DNA from: Acidobacteriota bacterium
GTDB taxonomy: Bacteria; Acidobacteriota; Terriglobia; Terriglobales; Acidobacteriaceae
Assembly (NCBI GenBank): GCA_013289765.1
Contig: JABCZI010000001.1
Span: forward strand, 620,001-684,000
Length of the DNA: 64,000 nucleotides
Direction: 5' to 3'
Both the position numbers and the translations under genes were made by a program. The first letter of the stretch is position 1, and every line of letters begins with the position of its first letter. Below, in pieces: positions 18,123 to 26,721 of the stretch. The notes beneath the pieces were generated by a model. The model was not told where the DNA came from, searched no databases, and saw only the letters and a list, made by a program, of their open reading frames with translations.

Positions 18123-19184
18123 TTAGTCTTTTGATCGCGAAGAGGGTGTCGTGTAATGAAAGATGAGAGCGTCGAGTTTCGCCAGAAGCGCGCTGTTCCC
18201 TTGCCGGGGATAGCCAATAAGTTTTTCCCGATAGACGGGCAAGTTGTAGAGGAAAGATTCGACACGCTCTTTATTCAAATCTTCCCAGTAGGCTCCGTAG
18301 CCAGTTTTCTGCAACCAGTAAGCATTGAAGATCTGCTCGAACTGGTGCTCCACAGGAATCGCCAGGTACGGCTTGCCTAGATGTAACGCTTCGGTGACCA
18401 GCGAGAATCCGGAATTCGCAATGATCGCTTTGGCACCAGCGAGATCACGCAGGAATCCCTCGAGCGACGGTTTCTTGTAAAGGATGTTTCCTTCCTCTCC
18501 TTCGCGGCCGAAACCATAGGCAATAAAACGACCGCGAACCGCACTCAGTGTCTTGGCCAACAAAGGGGCGGGAGACGTTACGTATACAAGAATATGTTCC
18601 CCCTCTGTGACGACAACTTTAAGAATTTCCTCGCGTAGCAGTGGCGGAAAAAGAAAAGTATTTTGCTTCTTCACCGGTGCCGTGAAAAAAGAAATGACCA
18701 GATAAGCGTCGGCGTGGGGAGTCATCAGCCGCGTCACCAGCTTCGTGGCGGCAGCGTCGCGCCGGTACTGCTTGGGATAGGAGACGACTGCATTGGTGAG
18801 GCAATGCTGATTATCGATGGAAACAACCGGCAGACCCATCCCGTGCGCGACGTGACAGGTGAGCGGCTCGAAGTCGGTGATGACAAGATTGATCTGCCAG
18901 GTGGCGATCAGTTCCTTGAGCCGTTTCACGCTCTTTGCCGCCTGCGGCATTGTCATCAGGTTTCTGGCGATAGTGCGTTTATAGCGCACCCGATTATTCA
19001 CGTAGGCGATGCGGAAGCCGAAGATTTCTGTGACATCAAAATCGGAGCTGAGATTCCGTAGTCCGCGGTCGAATGACGCCACGTGCAGGGTGTGCCCTTG
19101 ATCTCGCAGATGGGTGAGGACTTCTTTCGCGCGCGTGGAATGACCGGCGCCCTCGCCATTCACTCCGTAGAGAATGTTCGCCAT
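18123..19184 (-). CDS. MurG-like glycosyltransferase
   Basis: A 353-aa GT-B glycosyltransferase. It starts MANILYGVNGEGAGHSTRA, with the Gly-rich nucleotide-sugar loop of the GT28/Glyco_trans_1_3 type. The C-terminal donor domain has AKAIIANSGFSLVTEALHLGKPYLAIPVEHQFEQ, matching the MurG-type donor site. The open frame extends upstream to 19298, but 19184 gives the normal start. It lies 43 nt after the radical SAM gene, last in the peptide-modification operon, and may glycosylate the product or a cell-surface carrier; this is inference. Confidence 0.8.
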   Translation of the reverse strand: MANILYGVNGEGAGHSTRAKEVLTHLRDQGHTLHVASFDRGLRNLSSDFDVTEIFGFRIAYVNNRVRYKRTIARNLMTMPQAAKSVKRLKELIATWQINLVITDFEPLTCHVAHGMGLPVVSIDNQHCLTNAVVSYPKQYRRDAAATKLVTRLMTPHADAYLVISFFTAPVKKQNTFLFPPLLREEILKVVVTEGEHILVYVTSPAPLLAKTLSAVRGRFIAYGFGREGEEGNILYKKPSLEGFLRDLAGAKAIIANSGFSLVTEALHLGKPYLAIPVEHQFEQIFNAYWLQKTGYGAYWEDLNKERVESFLYNLPVYREKLIGYPRQGNSALLAKLDALIFHYTTPSSRSKD

Positions 19185-19227
19185 ACGTCGAAGCAGTATA
19201 CGGCAGTAGTTGAAAGGAGCGAATGGG

Positions 19228-20406
19228 CTAGGATGCGATCGCCGAAACAGCTCCGCCGCCCATTTCCGCGAGCCTGCGGCCAGTGATCGCCGGAACAAGC
19301 TGGATTTGCACCAGGCGCGGTGGAGAATCCTGATCTTTATCTTTGTCTTTGTCTTGCTCTTGCTTCTTCGACAGCAGGTTCAGCGACGGAATGCCCGTGC
19401 GTGCGAAGGATTTCTCGCAATCTTGAGTAGAAGGACCGCGCATATTTCCTTCCATAAAAGCCAGCCCAGGGCACCGGGTGCAGGACCCGCCATGCGCACA
19501 TTTGGAACAACTGGACAAATCACGAAGACGGATCGACCGAACTTCTTTCAACCGCTCAGAGTGGCGCCAGATATCGATGAAACGCTGCTCACGCACATTG
19601 CCACAGGACAGGGGAAATTGAACACAAGGATAAAACTCGCCATAGGGAGAAACGTAACAGGAAGTGTGGCCGGCGCTGCAAGGCAAAGAGTTCAGGTCGT
19701 CTTCGTTCGCAGCACGCGGAGGGGCACAGAATTCGTCGACGTTGCCGATCAAATTTTCGTCGCGAAAAACGTTCCGGAGGTCAGACTCGCCAACGTTCAA
19801 CTCCAGGACGGTACGACCGCCATCCATCATCGGCGTGACGGTAGGATCCATCGTGTATTCTGCGCCAATTTCATTGGCTAGCGCTTGGGTACCGCGATAG
19901 TCGTGCATGTTCTCCGTCATCAGAACGTTCGCCATGACGACTCGGAGGCCTTGCGATTTGAGAAAGCGGATGGCCTTGAGCGATCGCTTCAACGAACCTG
20001 GAACTTTTGTGATGGCGTCGTGCACCTCCGGCCGGTGCGAATAAATGCTGACCTGGATCGATTGGACGCCGAGATCGCGCAGCCGCGCAGCCTGCGCTTC
20101 ACGGATCAGTACGGCGTTGGTTTTCAGCTTGATGCAGAAAGTAAGGTCGCGAGCGTATTCGAGAATCTCGAAGAAGTCCTTGCGCAGGAAAATCTCGCCG
20201 CCGCTAAGAGTCAGAATAAAGACACCGGAATCAGCCATCTCCTTCAACAGATGCTTGATTTCGGCAGTGGTCATCTCGCCGTGATCATCGTGATCGAGAT
20301 AGCAGTGAACGCACTGTTCGTTGCAGCGGTAAGTTAGATCAAGATGCACGCTGAAGGGAACGCCCAGTCGCAGCGCCCGCTCGCCCATCTCATGCATCAA
20401 GCTCAT
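19228..20406 (-). CDS. radical SAM/SPASM peptide-maturase-like enzyme
   Basis: A 392-aa radical SAM protein. CNEQCVHC (Cys 28, 32, 35) binds the SAM cluster and LSGGEIFLRKDF follows. The SPASM-like C-terminal part (about 250-345) is Cys-rich: LPCSAGHTSC, YPCVQFPLSCG, SSCSKCAHGGSCTRCPG. This layout is shared with PqqE, AlbA and other RiPP maturases. A repetitive KDKDKDQD linker precedes a short C-terminal tail. The start codon overlaps the PqqD-like stop as ATGA. With PqqD and a small Cys peptide in the same operon, peptide modification is the likely job. Confidence 0.9.
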   Translation of the reverse strand: MSLMHEMGERALRLGVPFSVHLDLTYRCNEQCVHCYLDHDDHGEMTTAEIKHLLKEMADSGVFILTLSGGEIFLRKDFFEILEYARDLTFCIKLKTNAVLIREAQAARLRDLGVQSIQVSIYSHRPEVHDAITKVPGSLKRSLKAIRFLKSQGLRVVMANVLMTENMHDYRGTQALANEIGAEYTMDPTVTPMMDGGRTVLELNVGESDLRNVFRDENLIGNVDEFCAPPRAANEDDLNSLPCSAGHTSCYVSPYGEFYPCVQFPLSCGNVREQRFIDIWRHSERLKEVRSIRLRDLSSCSKCAHGGSCTRCPGLAFMEGNMRGPSTQDCEKSFARTGIPSLNLLSKKQEQDKDKDKDQDSPPRLVQIQLVPAITGRRLAEMGGGAVSAIAS

Positions 20407-20729
20407 CGATATTGCTCCTGAACGGTCAGGTTTCTGGTGGAGGAGATCGGTTTCTCCGAAATCAGAAGGATGCCGTGCCTGGCCAAATCCTCGGCCAGCG
20501 CCTCGGCGTCACGGATAGCCTGTTCAGCCTCAACTTCGAACTCTGAACATATGTGGCGCTCGACAATTGCATCGAGTGCCGTGATACCATCCGCAGCCTG
20601 CCACAGAACGGTCGCGGTTGGATTCAGTGTAAACAACGTCGATCCCTGAGCGGACATGACCAGCGTTTCTTCACCCAGCTTACGGGCTGCGATTCGCGGA
20701 CTGCGCGCGACGTAGAGTTTCTTTTTCAT
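20403..20729 (-). CDS. PqqD-like peptide-carrier protein
   Basis: A 108-aa PqqD-family (RiPP recognition element) protein, begun at MKKKLYVARSP. Features are RKLGEETLVMSAQGSTLFTLNPTATVLWQAADG, then a helical C-terminal part ending in DLARHGILLI. PqqD domains bind the leader of a precursor peptide and present it to the radical SAM enzyme. The start overlaps the kinase-like gene's stop (ATGA) and its own stop overlaps the radical SAM start (ATGA), so all three should be co-translated. A TTG at 20744 is a less likely start. Confidence 0.88.
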   Translation of the reverse strand: MKKKLYVARSPRIAARKLGEETLVMSAQGSTLFTLNPTATVLWQAADGITALDAIVERHICSEFEVEAEQAIRDAEALAEDLARHGILLISEKPISSTRNLTVQEQYR

Positions 20730-21541
20730 CCAATCATCTCCCAAACTCTTGCATCCGGCAGAAAGGTGAGCCTCTGCACGGGAACGCGGTCAACAAAATC
20801 ACAGGCGGCCTTAAAGGCACACTGAACCAATTCATGATCTTCGGCAAAGAAAAGCATATTGGCCAGCAGTCCGCGAGCGGCATCCGAGGTAGTGATCGGA
20901 TCGATGCGATTCTCCGGCCCTTGAGCTAATAGATAGAGCGCTTCCACCGGTGCCGAACAGTTCTCTCCGATCTTGGCCAGTTCGCCGGTGAAGGGCGTGC
21001 CGAAAGCAACATAACCCTGTTCCAGTTTGCGCACGTAGGAGATCTCATCGGTCAGAAGAGTCGCATCAGATGGAGCGAGCCGGGAAATCGTTGTCTTCCC
21101 CGCTCCAGACACACCGGCAAACAAAAACGCCTTTCCATTGCGGATGGCGCTGGCAGAATGCAAAAGAAATCCGCCTTGTTTTGCCAGCACTAGCGTGTGC
21201 ACGATGCGCAGAACGGCATCAATTGAGTAGGGATTAGCAGTCTGGCGAATGCTGCCGTGGCGCGTGGCAGGTTCCCACTCGGCGCGAAAATCGCCTCGAT
21301 CCAGCAGCCATCGTCCAGAACGCTGGGTAACACTGAGATCCGCATCCGGACCGCGGAACGCTGGAGGCAGGAGGTCGACATCCAAATCGAATTCCGCATG
21401 CGCCTCCGCACTCACGAACCCATCGTAGCGCTGGTGCAGCATCTCCAGAAAATCCGCATCGATGGTGTTCAACCGGATGGCGACATCGCCAATGGCGATC
21501 ACTACGCTGAAGCGTTCGATTTGTGCGGCTACCCCTGGCAC
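20726..21541 (-). CDS. HPr kinase-like protein
   Basis: A 271-aa protein related to the C-terminal domain of HPr(Ser) kinase/phosphorylase. LLHSASAIRNGKAFLFAG leads into the Walker A GVSGAGKTT (about 143-151), then TLLTDEISYV resembling the Walker B/catalytic region. The first 110 residues are family-specific. Kinases of this kind accompany PqqD-like proteins in peptide clusters of several phyla (HprK-related families, from memory). What is phosphorylated is unknown. GTG start; it overlaps the S26 peptidase gene by 13 nt. Confidence 0.85.
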   Translation of the reverse strand: MPGVAAQIERFSVVIAIGDVAIRLNTIDADFLEMLHQRYDGFVSAEAHAEFDLDVDLLPPAFRGPDADLSVTQRSGRWLLDRGDFRAEWEPATRHGSIRQTANPYSIDAVLRIVHTLVLAKQGGFLLHSASAIRNGKAFLFAGVSGAGKTTISRLAPSDATLLTDEISYVRKLEQGYVAFGTPFTGELAKIGENCSAPVEALYLLAQGPENRIDPITTSDAARGLLANMLFFAEDHELVQCAFKAACDFVDRVPVQRLTFLPDARVWEMIG

Positions 21542-22029
21542 GGAAGCCTCGATTCCCTTTGAGTTCGAAACTTGCTGATCATGTAGACGAAAACGCGCGC
21601 CGCAAACGCTGACCGTCGAGTAATCTGCGCGGCGAGGCGTTCGATCGCGCTCAATTTTGCGGAAACCGCCATACTTTTCCCCGACCGAACAAGCTCAGTT
21701 ACGCGCCCCAACAGCTCACTCTCAATTACTGGCCGATCTGGCGTTGCCATCGCATCGCCCTGTGTGATCCAGAATCGATCGCCGGAACTTCGCCCCAGAG
21801 AGACAACGCGGTGAGCACACAGCCTGCCCTCGCGCCCTACCAGCGCGATGTCTCCCACCCGAAAACGATCGGAACTCACGCGTTCCACCACCAGCGTGTC
21901 CCCGGACCAAACAGTTGGAAACATGCTCCAACCCGTTGCAGCAAAACGGAGGCTGTCAAACGAGCGCAGAACCTCGCCCGCAAGTTCGCACTTTGCACTG
22001 GCGGCCAAATCATTGCTATGTGGTCTCAT
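21529..22029 (-). CDS. S26-type signal-peptidase-like protein
   Basis: A 166-aa S24/S26-fold peptidase. The nucleophile is in ATGWSMFPT (Ser 35), followed by SGDTLVVERV and VGDIALVGREG. The second catalytic position reads CAHRVV, a His as in archaeal/ER-type S26B enzymes instead of the bacterial Lys. A hydrophobic C-terminal stretch (FAARVFVYMISKF) may touch the membrane. The ATG at 22029 overlaps the stop of the 55-aa peptide gene as ATGA, which decides the start. Likely role: trimming that peptide (inference). Confidence 0.8.
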   Translation of the reverse strand: MRPHSNDLAASAKCELAGEVLRSFDSLRFAATGWSMFPTVWSGDTLVVERVSSDRFRVGDIALVGREGRLCAHRVVSLGRSSGDRFWITQGDAMATPDRPVIESELLGRVTELVRSGKSMAVSAKLSAIERLAAQITRRSAFAARVFVYMISKFRTQRESRLPCQG

Positions 22030-22193
22030 GACGAACTTGCCGGTAACAAATTGAAGCAAGTTTGTGTAAGAGGTTGCTTGGCGCAGGTAAGGGCGGACGT
22101 CACAAAAACCTCCTCATAGCGAAAGTTCGGCCTCTCATAGGTTTTCTTCGCCGCGCCTTCCTGCCCTTCACTGGACGAATGATTGATGACCAT
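22026..22193 (-). CDS. putative 55-aa RiPP-type precursor peptide
   Basis: A short gene with an excellent Shine-Dalgarno, GAGAGGAAG, 6 nt before the ATG. The peptide starts MVINHSSSEGQEGAAKK; a charged leader-like part has TYERPNFRYEEVF; the C-terminal half is Thr/Ser/Cys-rich (VTSALTCAKQPLTQTC, then FNLLPASSS) with two Cys and no charged residue after Lys39. It sits 18 nt after the 696-aa gene and its stop overlaps the peptidase start (ATGA). Size, leader/core contrast and the neighbouring PqqD, radical SAM and peptidase genes all point to a modified-peptide precursor. No homology test was possible. Confidence 0.75.
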   Translation of the reverse strand: MVINHSSSEGQEGAAKKTYERPNFRYEEVFVTSALTCAKQPLTQTCFNLLPASSS

Positions 22194-22211
22194 ATTTGAC
22201 TTCCTCTCAAC

Positions 22212-24302
22212 CTACTTTAGTGCTGCCTGAGACGCCTGCATTGCGCAGCCGCCATTGGTACCTGACGTTGCGCAAGTTTGATTACTCAAAGTCGAAAAAT
22301 ACACTTGAGAGGCACCCAATAACGTGCCCGAGCCTACGATATTGTCGATGATTATGCCGCTGGTACCACCGGCGGAAGGCAGGCCAAACGCGGAAACCGG
22401 CCCCTCATTCGTCCAAGTCAAGGTGGAGTCCGCAGTTGTACTCCCCGCTACGGTACTCCAAGTCGGCTGGGTGCCCCCGGAATTGCCGCCTCCGTGAGAC
22501 GTGGTAACAGTTTCCAGGTTGTTGTTGCTATCCAGGATTGTGCTGCCCACCGGATAGTGGGTAAGACGGACCCAGACTCCTGTCGCGATCTGGGTCGTAG
22601 GCCCTTGGTTGAACCACGTAACCGTGCCGTCGGTCGTGGAAGTTCCCGCGCCGCCCCAAACAGGCTGGGTGGTTCCAGACGTACCCGCAGCCGTGACCAC
22701 TTGGATTTTGAAGTTGCTATCCAGCACTTCCTGGCCGAGGGCATATACAGTGGACTTTTGCCAAGGCGTGTTCTTAAAGTTGTAGACGCATCCCGCGGCG
22801 CACCCCATTGCGATCCCGTTGGCGTCCGCACTAACAAATAACCACTCCGCAGGACCTCCTGCAGCGTTGGGATTCCGGATGTCGGTTACGGGGGAACACG
22901 GCGTAGTACTCGTTGATAGAACCGGTCCAGTAGTTACAGTCCCGAGAGCGCCGGCCACCACCGCGACTTTATACAATGTGGGGGGACCGCCGGTGTTGCC
23001 GCAAACATACAAATTTCCCGTGGCGGTCGCTGAGTTCAGGAAGGTACTGTCAAAGCCGCCAATATACATTGGGTTTGGCGTCGTCCCGGTGGACGTGCTA
23101 ATGCCGACGGCCTTCTTCACTCCTTTGTTGCCGGCCACGAAGTTGGAGGCTAGGACGTAGACAGCGCTGCAGTTGGCACCGCCGGTGCAAGCGCCGGAGC
23201 CGTCGCTCGATGCGAAAACAAAAACCACCCCCGCGCTCACATCCACAATTGGCCCTTGCACGAAGCCAGTGCCATAATCCAGTTGGCCCGAGGCAGTCAC
23301 GGTTCCGCTGGAACTCACTCGATAAAAAAATCCGCCGGCATCTCCCACAAAAGTATTTCCCGACGACCGATCGTGAACGGCCACACTGAGAGCCTTCGAT
23401 GTGGCATTCACTTGCACAGGCCATCCTCCGGTTCTCACTTCGGCAGGCGTTCCCTTGAACACTCCGGTAAACTGATGCAGCCAACCCGAACTATCCCCTA
23501 CATACGCGGCATCCTGGCTGTACACATAGAAGACCGGAGAGAGCGTGTCGTCATGAACGGTGCCGACCGAATCGGTGAGGGTGATGGATGCCATGCACGG
23601 AGCTGTACAGGTCGGATAAGCTGCGTTCGTCACCGCCGTTGGAGTGCCCGGACTGGTCACAGTCTGCGTAGTTGAGGCCACCCACTTCAACATGACGAAC
23701 CTCGCGTTCCCTGCAAGCGTTTGCACAAAAGCAACTTGCTTTCCATCAAATGAGATGGCCACGGAGGATGCGATCTTGGCGCCGGTGTTGTACGCCCAGT
23801 AAGTTGTGGGCACGGTCCCTGTACAACCCGAATAAAGATTGTCGTAAGCAACAATGCTGGCTTTTGTTGGCGACCCGGTGAGGCCCGTGTTGAAGACAGT
23901 GAAATCGGGCTGAGTGGCGCTGCTGCAGTTGGCCGTTGTAAGCGAAAATGAATACTTAGCAGGATAATTTCCCGCGCCCACAGTGGCGCCGGTACCCATG
24001 TTCTCGGCCCAATCGTGCCCTAGATGGATGTTTTCGCTGGATCCAGGCTCCTCCGCCGGTGAGGGCATCGTCATTTCGCGACGGTACAGTTGCTGCCAAT
24101 AGCGAACGTCCTGCTGGACCCGGCTGATTTGATCCTGCGTAGAGGGCTTGGAGAAGATGAGATGTTGATGGCTGAAATCTGTAGTTAGCGGAACGGATTC
24201 CTGCGAGTCAGCGGAAGCTTGCCCTTGCGAAATGGCGGAAAAGCTCAGCACTCCAACGACTAAAATGATCAGCCATAATAAAACACGCAGACTCGTTCTC
24301 AT
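22212..24302 (-). CDS. large secreted protein with two tail-type repeats
   Basis: A 696-aa exported protein, first gene of the peptide operon. The signal peptide ends ISQGQA. Residues about 110-520 are Thr/Ser/Gly-rich beta-strand sequence resembling a propeller or surface protein (VAISFDGKQVAFVQ, AAYVGDSSGWLHQF, GNTFVGDAGGFFYRV), with several Cys pairs. Residues about 540-665 hold two 60-residue repeats of the type W...YALGQEVLDSN...TSGTTQPVWGG...DGTVTWFNQGP. The Shine-Dalgarno GGGGGAGG is strong. It may be the surface partner or target of the modification system; I do not know the function. Confidence 0.75.
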   Translation of the reverse strand: MRTSLRVLLWLIILVVGVLSFSAISQGQASADSQESVPLTTDFSHQHLIFSKPSTQDQISRVQQDVRYWQQLYRREMTMPSPAEEPGSSENIHLGHDWAENMGTGATVGAGNYPAKYSFSLTTANCSSATQPDFTVFNTGLTGSPTKASIVAYDNLYSGCTGTVPTTYWAYNTGAKIASSVAISFDGKQVAFVQTLAGNARFVMLKWVASTTQTVTSPGTPTAVTNAAYPTCTAPCMASITLTDSVGTVHDDTLSPVFYVYSQDAAYVGDSSGWLHQFTGVFKGTPAEVRTGGWPVQVNATSKALSVAVHDRSSGNTFVGDAGGFFYRVSSSGTVTASGQLDYGTGFVQGPIVDVSAGVVFVFASSDGSGACTGGANCSAVYVLASNFVAGNKGVKKAVGISTSTGTTPNPMYIGGFDSTFLNSATATGNLYVCGNTGGPPTLYKVAVVAGALGTVTTGPVLSTSTTPCSPVTDIRNPNAAGGPAEWLFVSADANGIAMGCAAGCVYNFKNTPWQKSTVYALGQEVLDSNFKIQVVTAAGTSGTTQPVWGGAGTSTTDGTVTWFNQGPTTQIATGVWVRLTHYPVGSTILDSNNNLETVTTSHGGGNSGGTQPTWSTVAGSTTADSTLTWTNEGPVSAFGLPSAGGTSGIIIDNIVGSGTLLGASQVYFSTLSNQTCATSGTNGGCAMQASQAALK

Positions 24303-24541
24303 ATTCCTCCCCCAAGAACACGAGCGATGAAAATTAGTTTTGCACTGCCTGCAGGCCTACTGACTGCAGTCGTCCGCACTTAGAACTTAGGCTGGCTGGT
24401 TGGACCCGATCATACACCCGCATGTTTACCGCTGCGCTCAAAATTGTAGGGAATGAGGAAAGTTTTCCACAAGTACCTCGGCGGCGTCTGTATCAAGACA
24501 ACCTTATGATGCAACCGAGCTCTCGTCGGACCCCCGACAAA

Positions 24542-25513
24542 TCAGCTTGGAAGCGGGGAGGTAGGAATCTGCTGTGCCCGGGTGCGAAGCTCCTCGAAAA
24601 GTATCGTGCTCAGGTAGCGCTCTCCAAACGACGGCAGAACCACAACAATCAGCTTTCCTTTATTTTCGGAGCGGCGCGCCACTTGCAATGCCGCAGTCAC
24701 GGCGGCGCCCGAAGAAATTCCCACGAGCAGTCCCTCTTCGAGAGGAAGTCGCCGCGCCATGCGAATCGCCTCATCGTTGGTGACAGTAATTATTTCGTCG
24801 ATGAGATCCCTGCGAAGGATGCTGGGAACAAATCCGGCGCCGATCCCTTGAATTTTGTGCGGCGCAGGCTTTCCGCCAGAAAGCACTGCACTATCCGCCG
24901 GCTCAACCGCTACGGCTTTGAACGAAGGATTCTTGGGTTTGATGTACTCGCAGACCCCGGTGATGGTTCCGCCTGTGCCGACTCCAGAGACAAGAAAATC
25001 CACGCGGCCGTCGGTGTCATTCCAGATCTCCGGCCCGGTGGTCTCGAAATGAATCTTAGGGTTGGCGGCGTTATCGAACTGCTGCAGCATGTAACTGTTG
25101 GGAGTATTCGCTAGCAGTTCCTGCGCTTTGGCGATCGCGCCCTTCATTCCGTTCGGACCTGGCGTAAGAATGATTTCGGCGCCGAAGGCCAGCAGGAGGA
25201 CGCGTCGCTCCATACTCATTGTTTCCGGCATCGTCAAGATCAGCTTGTACCCCTTCACCGCAGCGACGAAGGCCAAGCCGATACCCGTATTGCCGCTGGT
25301 GGGTTCGATCAGCACCGTTTTTCCTGCATGAATCTTTCCCGCTCGCTCCGCCTCGCTGATCATGCTGACGCCAATGCGGTCTTTCACACTGCCGACTGGA
25401 TTCTGACTTTCCAGTTTGGCGACCACCTCGGCCACGCAGCCTTCGGTCACCTTGTTCAGCCGCACCAGCGGCGTGTGACCGATCAGTTCCGTAATATCCT
25501 TGGCGATTTTCAT
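24542..25513 (-). CDS. cysK: cysteine synthase A (O-acetylserine sulfhydrylase)
   Basis: PLP enzyme making cysteine from O-acetylserine and sulfide; 323 aa, normal length. [12 protein letters not shown] leads to the Schiff-base Lys in [11 protein letters not shown]. The substrate loop is [13 protein letters not shown], the phosphate-binding loop [10 protein letters not shown], and the C-terminal Ser site GISSGAA. Single gene; a 240-bp gap separates it from the start of the 696-aa gene, so it is not part of the peptide operon. Confidence 0.95.
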   Translation of the reverse strand: MKIAKDITELIGHTPLVRLNKVTEGCVAEVVAKLESQNPVGSVKDRIGVSMISEAERAGKIHAGKTVLIEPTSGNTGIGLAFVAAVKGYKLILTMPETMSMERRVLLLAFGAEIILTPGPNGMKGAIAKAQELLANTPNSYMLQQFDNAANPKIHFETTGPEIWNDTDGRVDFLVSGVGTGGTITGVCEYIKPKNPSFKAVAVEPADSAVLSGGKPAPHKIQGIGAGFVPSILRRDLIDEIITVTNDEAIRMARRLPLEEGLLVGISSGAAVTAALQVARRSENKGKLIVVVLPSFGERYLSTILFEELRTRAQQIPTSPLPS

Positions 25514-25731
25514 AGCTCAGCTGTCCTTGGCGAAATCGGCCACAATATTTGGCCACAACAACTTTCTCAGATGCCGCTCGCGACTCCCAACAAACTCTAA
25601 TATTGGCGGGAGCAAGTGAGGGCTCGGAACCGACCCCCACGCAATACAATAACTTAGATCGCGGCAGATGGCATCTTACGCTGCTAAGTCCGCAAAGTTC
25701 GGAGTTAACGGCACGGGGGACTCGCCCGCCC

Positions 25732-26004
25732 TCAGCCCATGCAGTTGAGCAGCTTTTGTCCTCTGGGAGTTATGAACGTTGGGCGCAACTCTTGCGTCTT
25801 GGCGGAACCCACACTGGACGTTTCAATAAGCCCCGCGCACAAAAGACGATTGATAGTCGGTTGCTGTTGGGCGAGCGTGGTATACGTCTGTTCTTGCGTT
25901 AGCTTTACGCCTTGAATGAAGAAGTTCCTCAACGCGTCTATGTCCCCCGCGAAAAGCCCCCTGCTGAGATTACTTATGAGCCGTTCTGCCGTGTCTCCAC
26001 GCAT
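25732..26004 (-). CDS. small winged-helix-like protein
   Basis: A 90-aa protein from the ATG at 26004, which has AGAGGA 6 nt upstream. ERLISNLSRGLFAGDIDALRNF is followed by TYTTLAQQQPTINRLLCAGLIETSS and a basic strand LRPTFITPRGQKLLN. The middle reads like the helix-turn-helix and the end like the wing of a MarR/PadR-type fold, so a small DNA-binding protein is possible but unproven. Not in an obvious operon. Confidence 0.55.
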   Translation of the reverse strand: MRGDTAERLISNLSRGLFAGDIDALRNFFIQGVKLTQEQTYTTLAQQQPTINRLLCAGLIETSSVGSAKTQELRPTFITPRGQKLLNCMG

Positions 26005-26061
26005 CTTGATTCCTCTTCTCTGGGGGAGTGGCCAATGACATAGGGGCAGTCGAGTGGCCAA

Positions 26062-26721
26062 ACCAAACAGGTGGCAACCTTAGACACTTAGCCCTGTTCT
26101 TGTTCCTAATGAGTGTAAATTCTCTCTACCTGGCGGCCCCGCGGCCGCGCATGCACGCTGTTTCTAGCTGTGGCCTCCGCCACCTGCATGGCCGCGTCCA
26201 TCCCGCGTTTCGTTTCCGTAGAAACGATTGAAGGCCTTATCTCCACGCTCCGGATGTGGACCAACATAGCCGTGATGTGGATCGAAGCGGTTATCAACGT
26301 GGCCTTGGAGTGCTCAGCAACGTGGTAGGGATCAGAGTAGGAAGGGCAAGAAATTTTGAATGGCGAACGTAACACACACGCCTAGGACGTCCTTGTTTCG
26401 GAATGACTGCGGGCCGACGAGTGTCGACGGAGGGACGCAAGCTCTAGATGGGACGCAGGCGTATCCGGACCTGATTTCGATCGCGGCCATCCTGATTTTT
26501 CCTACATTCAATCTCTTGCCGCGATCTCGTGCTCCGCTCAAGTTTGGCATTCCTAATGCATCTCTTGTTATGGGTGCGGCATTCTCGGTCAGAATGGCAA
26601 GCCCAGACGCGAGCGAAAACGTAGCAAGGTCCGAAGGCCAGGCAATACGTGGAATTCCATGGCCTGCAGAAGTTCAGCGGAGACACTGCCCGGTTTGCAA
26701 AGAAGTGATTACGGGGAGCTG
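26062..26721. other. long gene-poor stretch
   Basis: About 660 bp without a convincing gene. A short plus-strand frame from 26188 reads MAASIPRFVSVETIEGLIS and ends CSATW before a stop, and a 120-codon frame from 26360 overlaps it in part; both lack ribosome sites and look like decayed sequence. A possible sigma-54 promoter lies at 26545-26560. Confidence 0.4.
26545..26560 (+). promoter_or_regulatory. possible -24/-12 (sigma-54) promoter
   Basis: TGGCATTCCTAATGCA fits TGGCACG-N4-TTGCW at 9 of 12 informative positions with the required GG-N10-GC. It is 160 nt upstream of the OpgC-like gene. Weaker than those at 38-61 kb. Confidence 0.35.

Noticed and set aside
18123-19184. Assignment of the glycosyltransferase as peptidoglycan MurG
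   Set aside because: Only the GT-B fold pattern is shared; the context is a peptide-modification operon, not the mur/fts cluster.
26045-26060. TGGCCACTCGACTGCC before the winged-helix-like gene
   Set aside because: Only about 7 of 12 consensus positions and a poor -12 half; likely chance.
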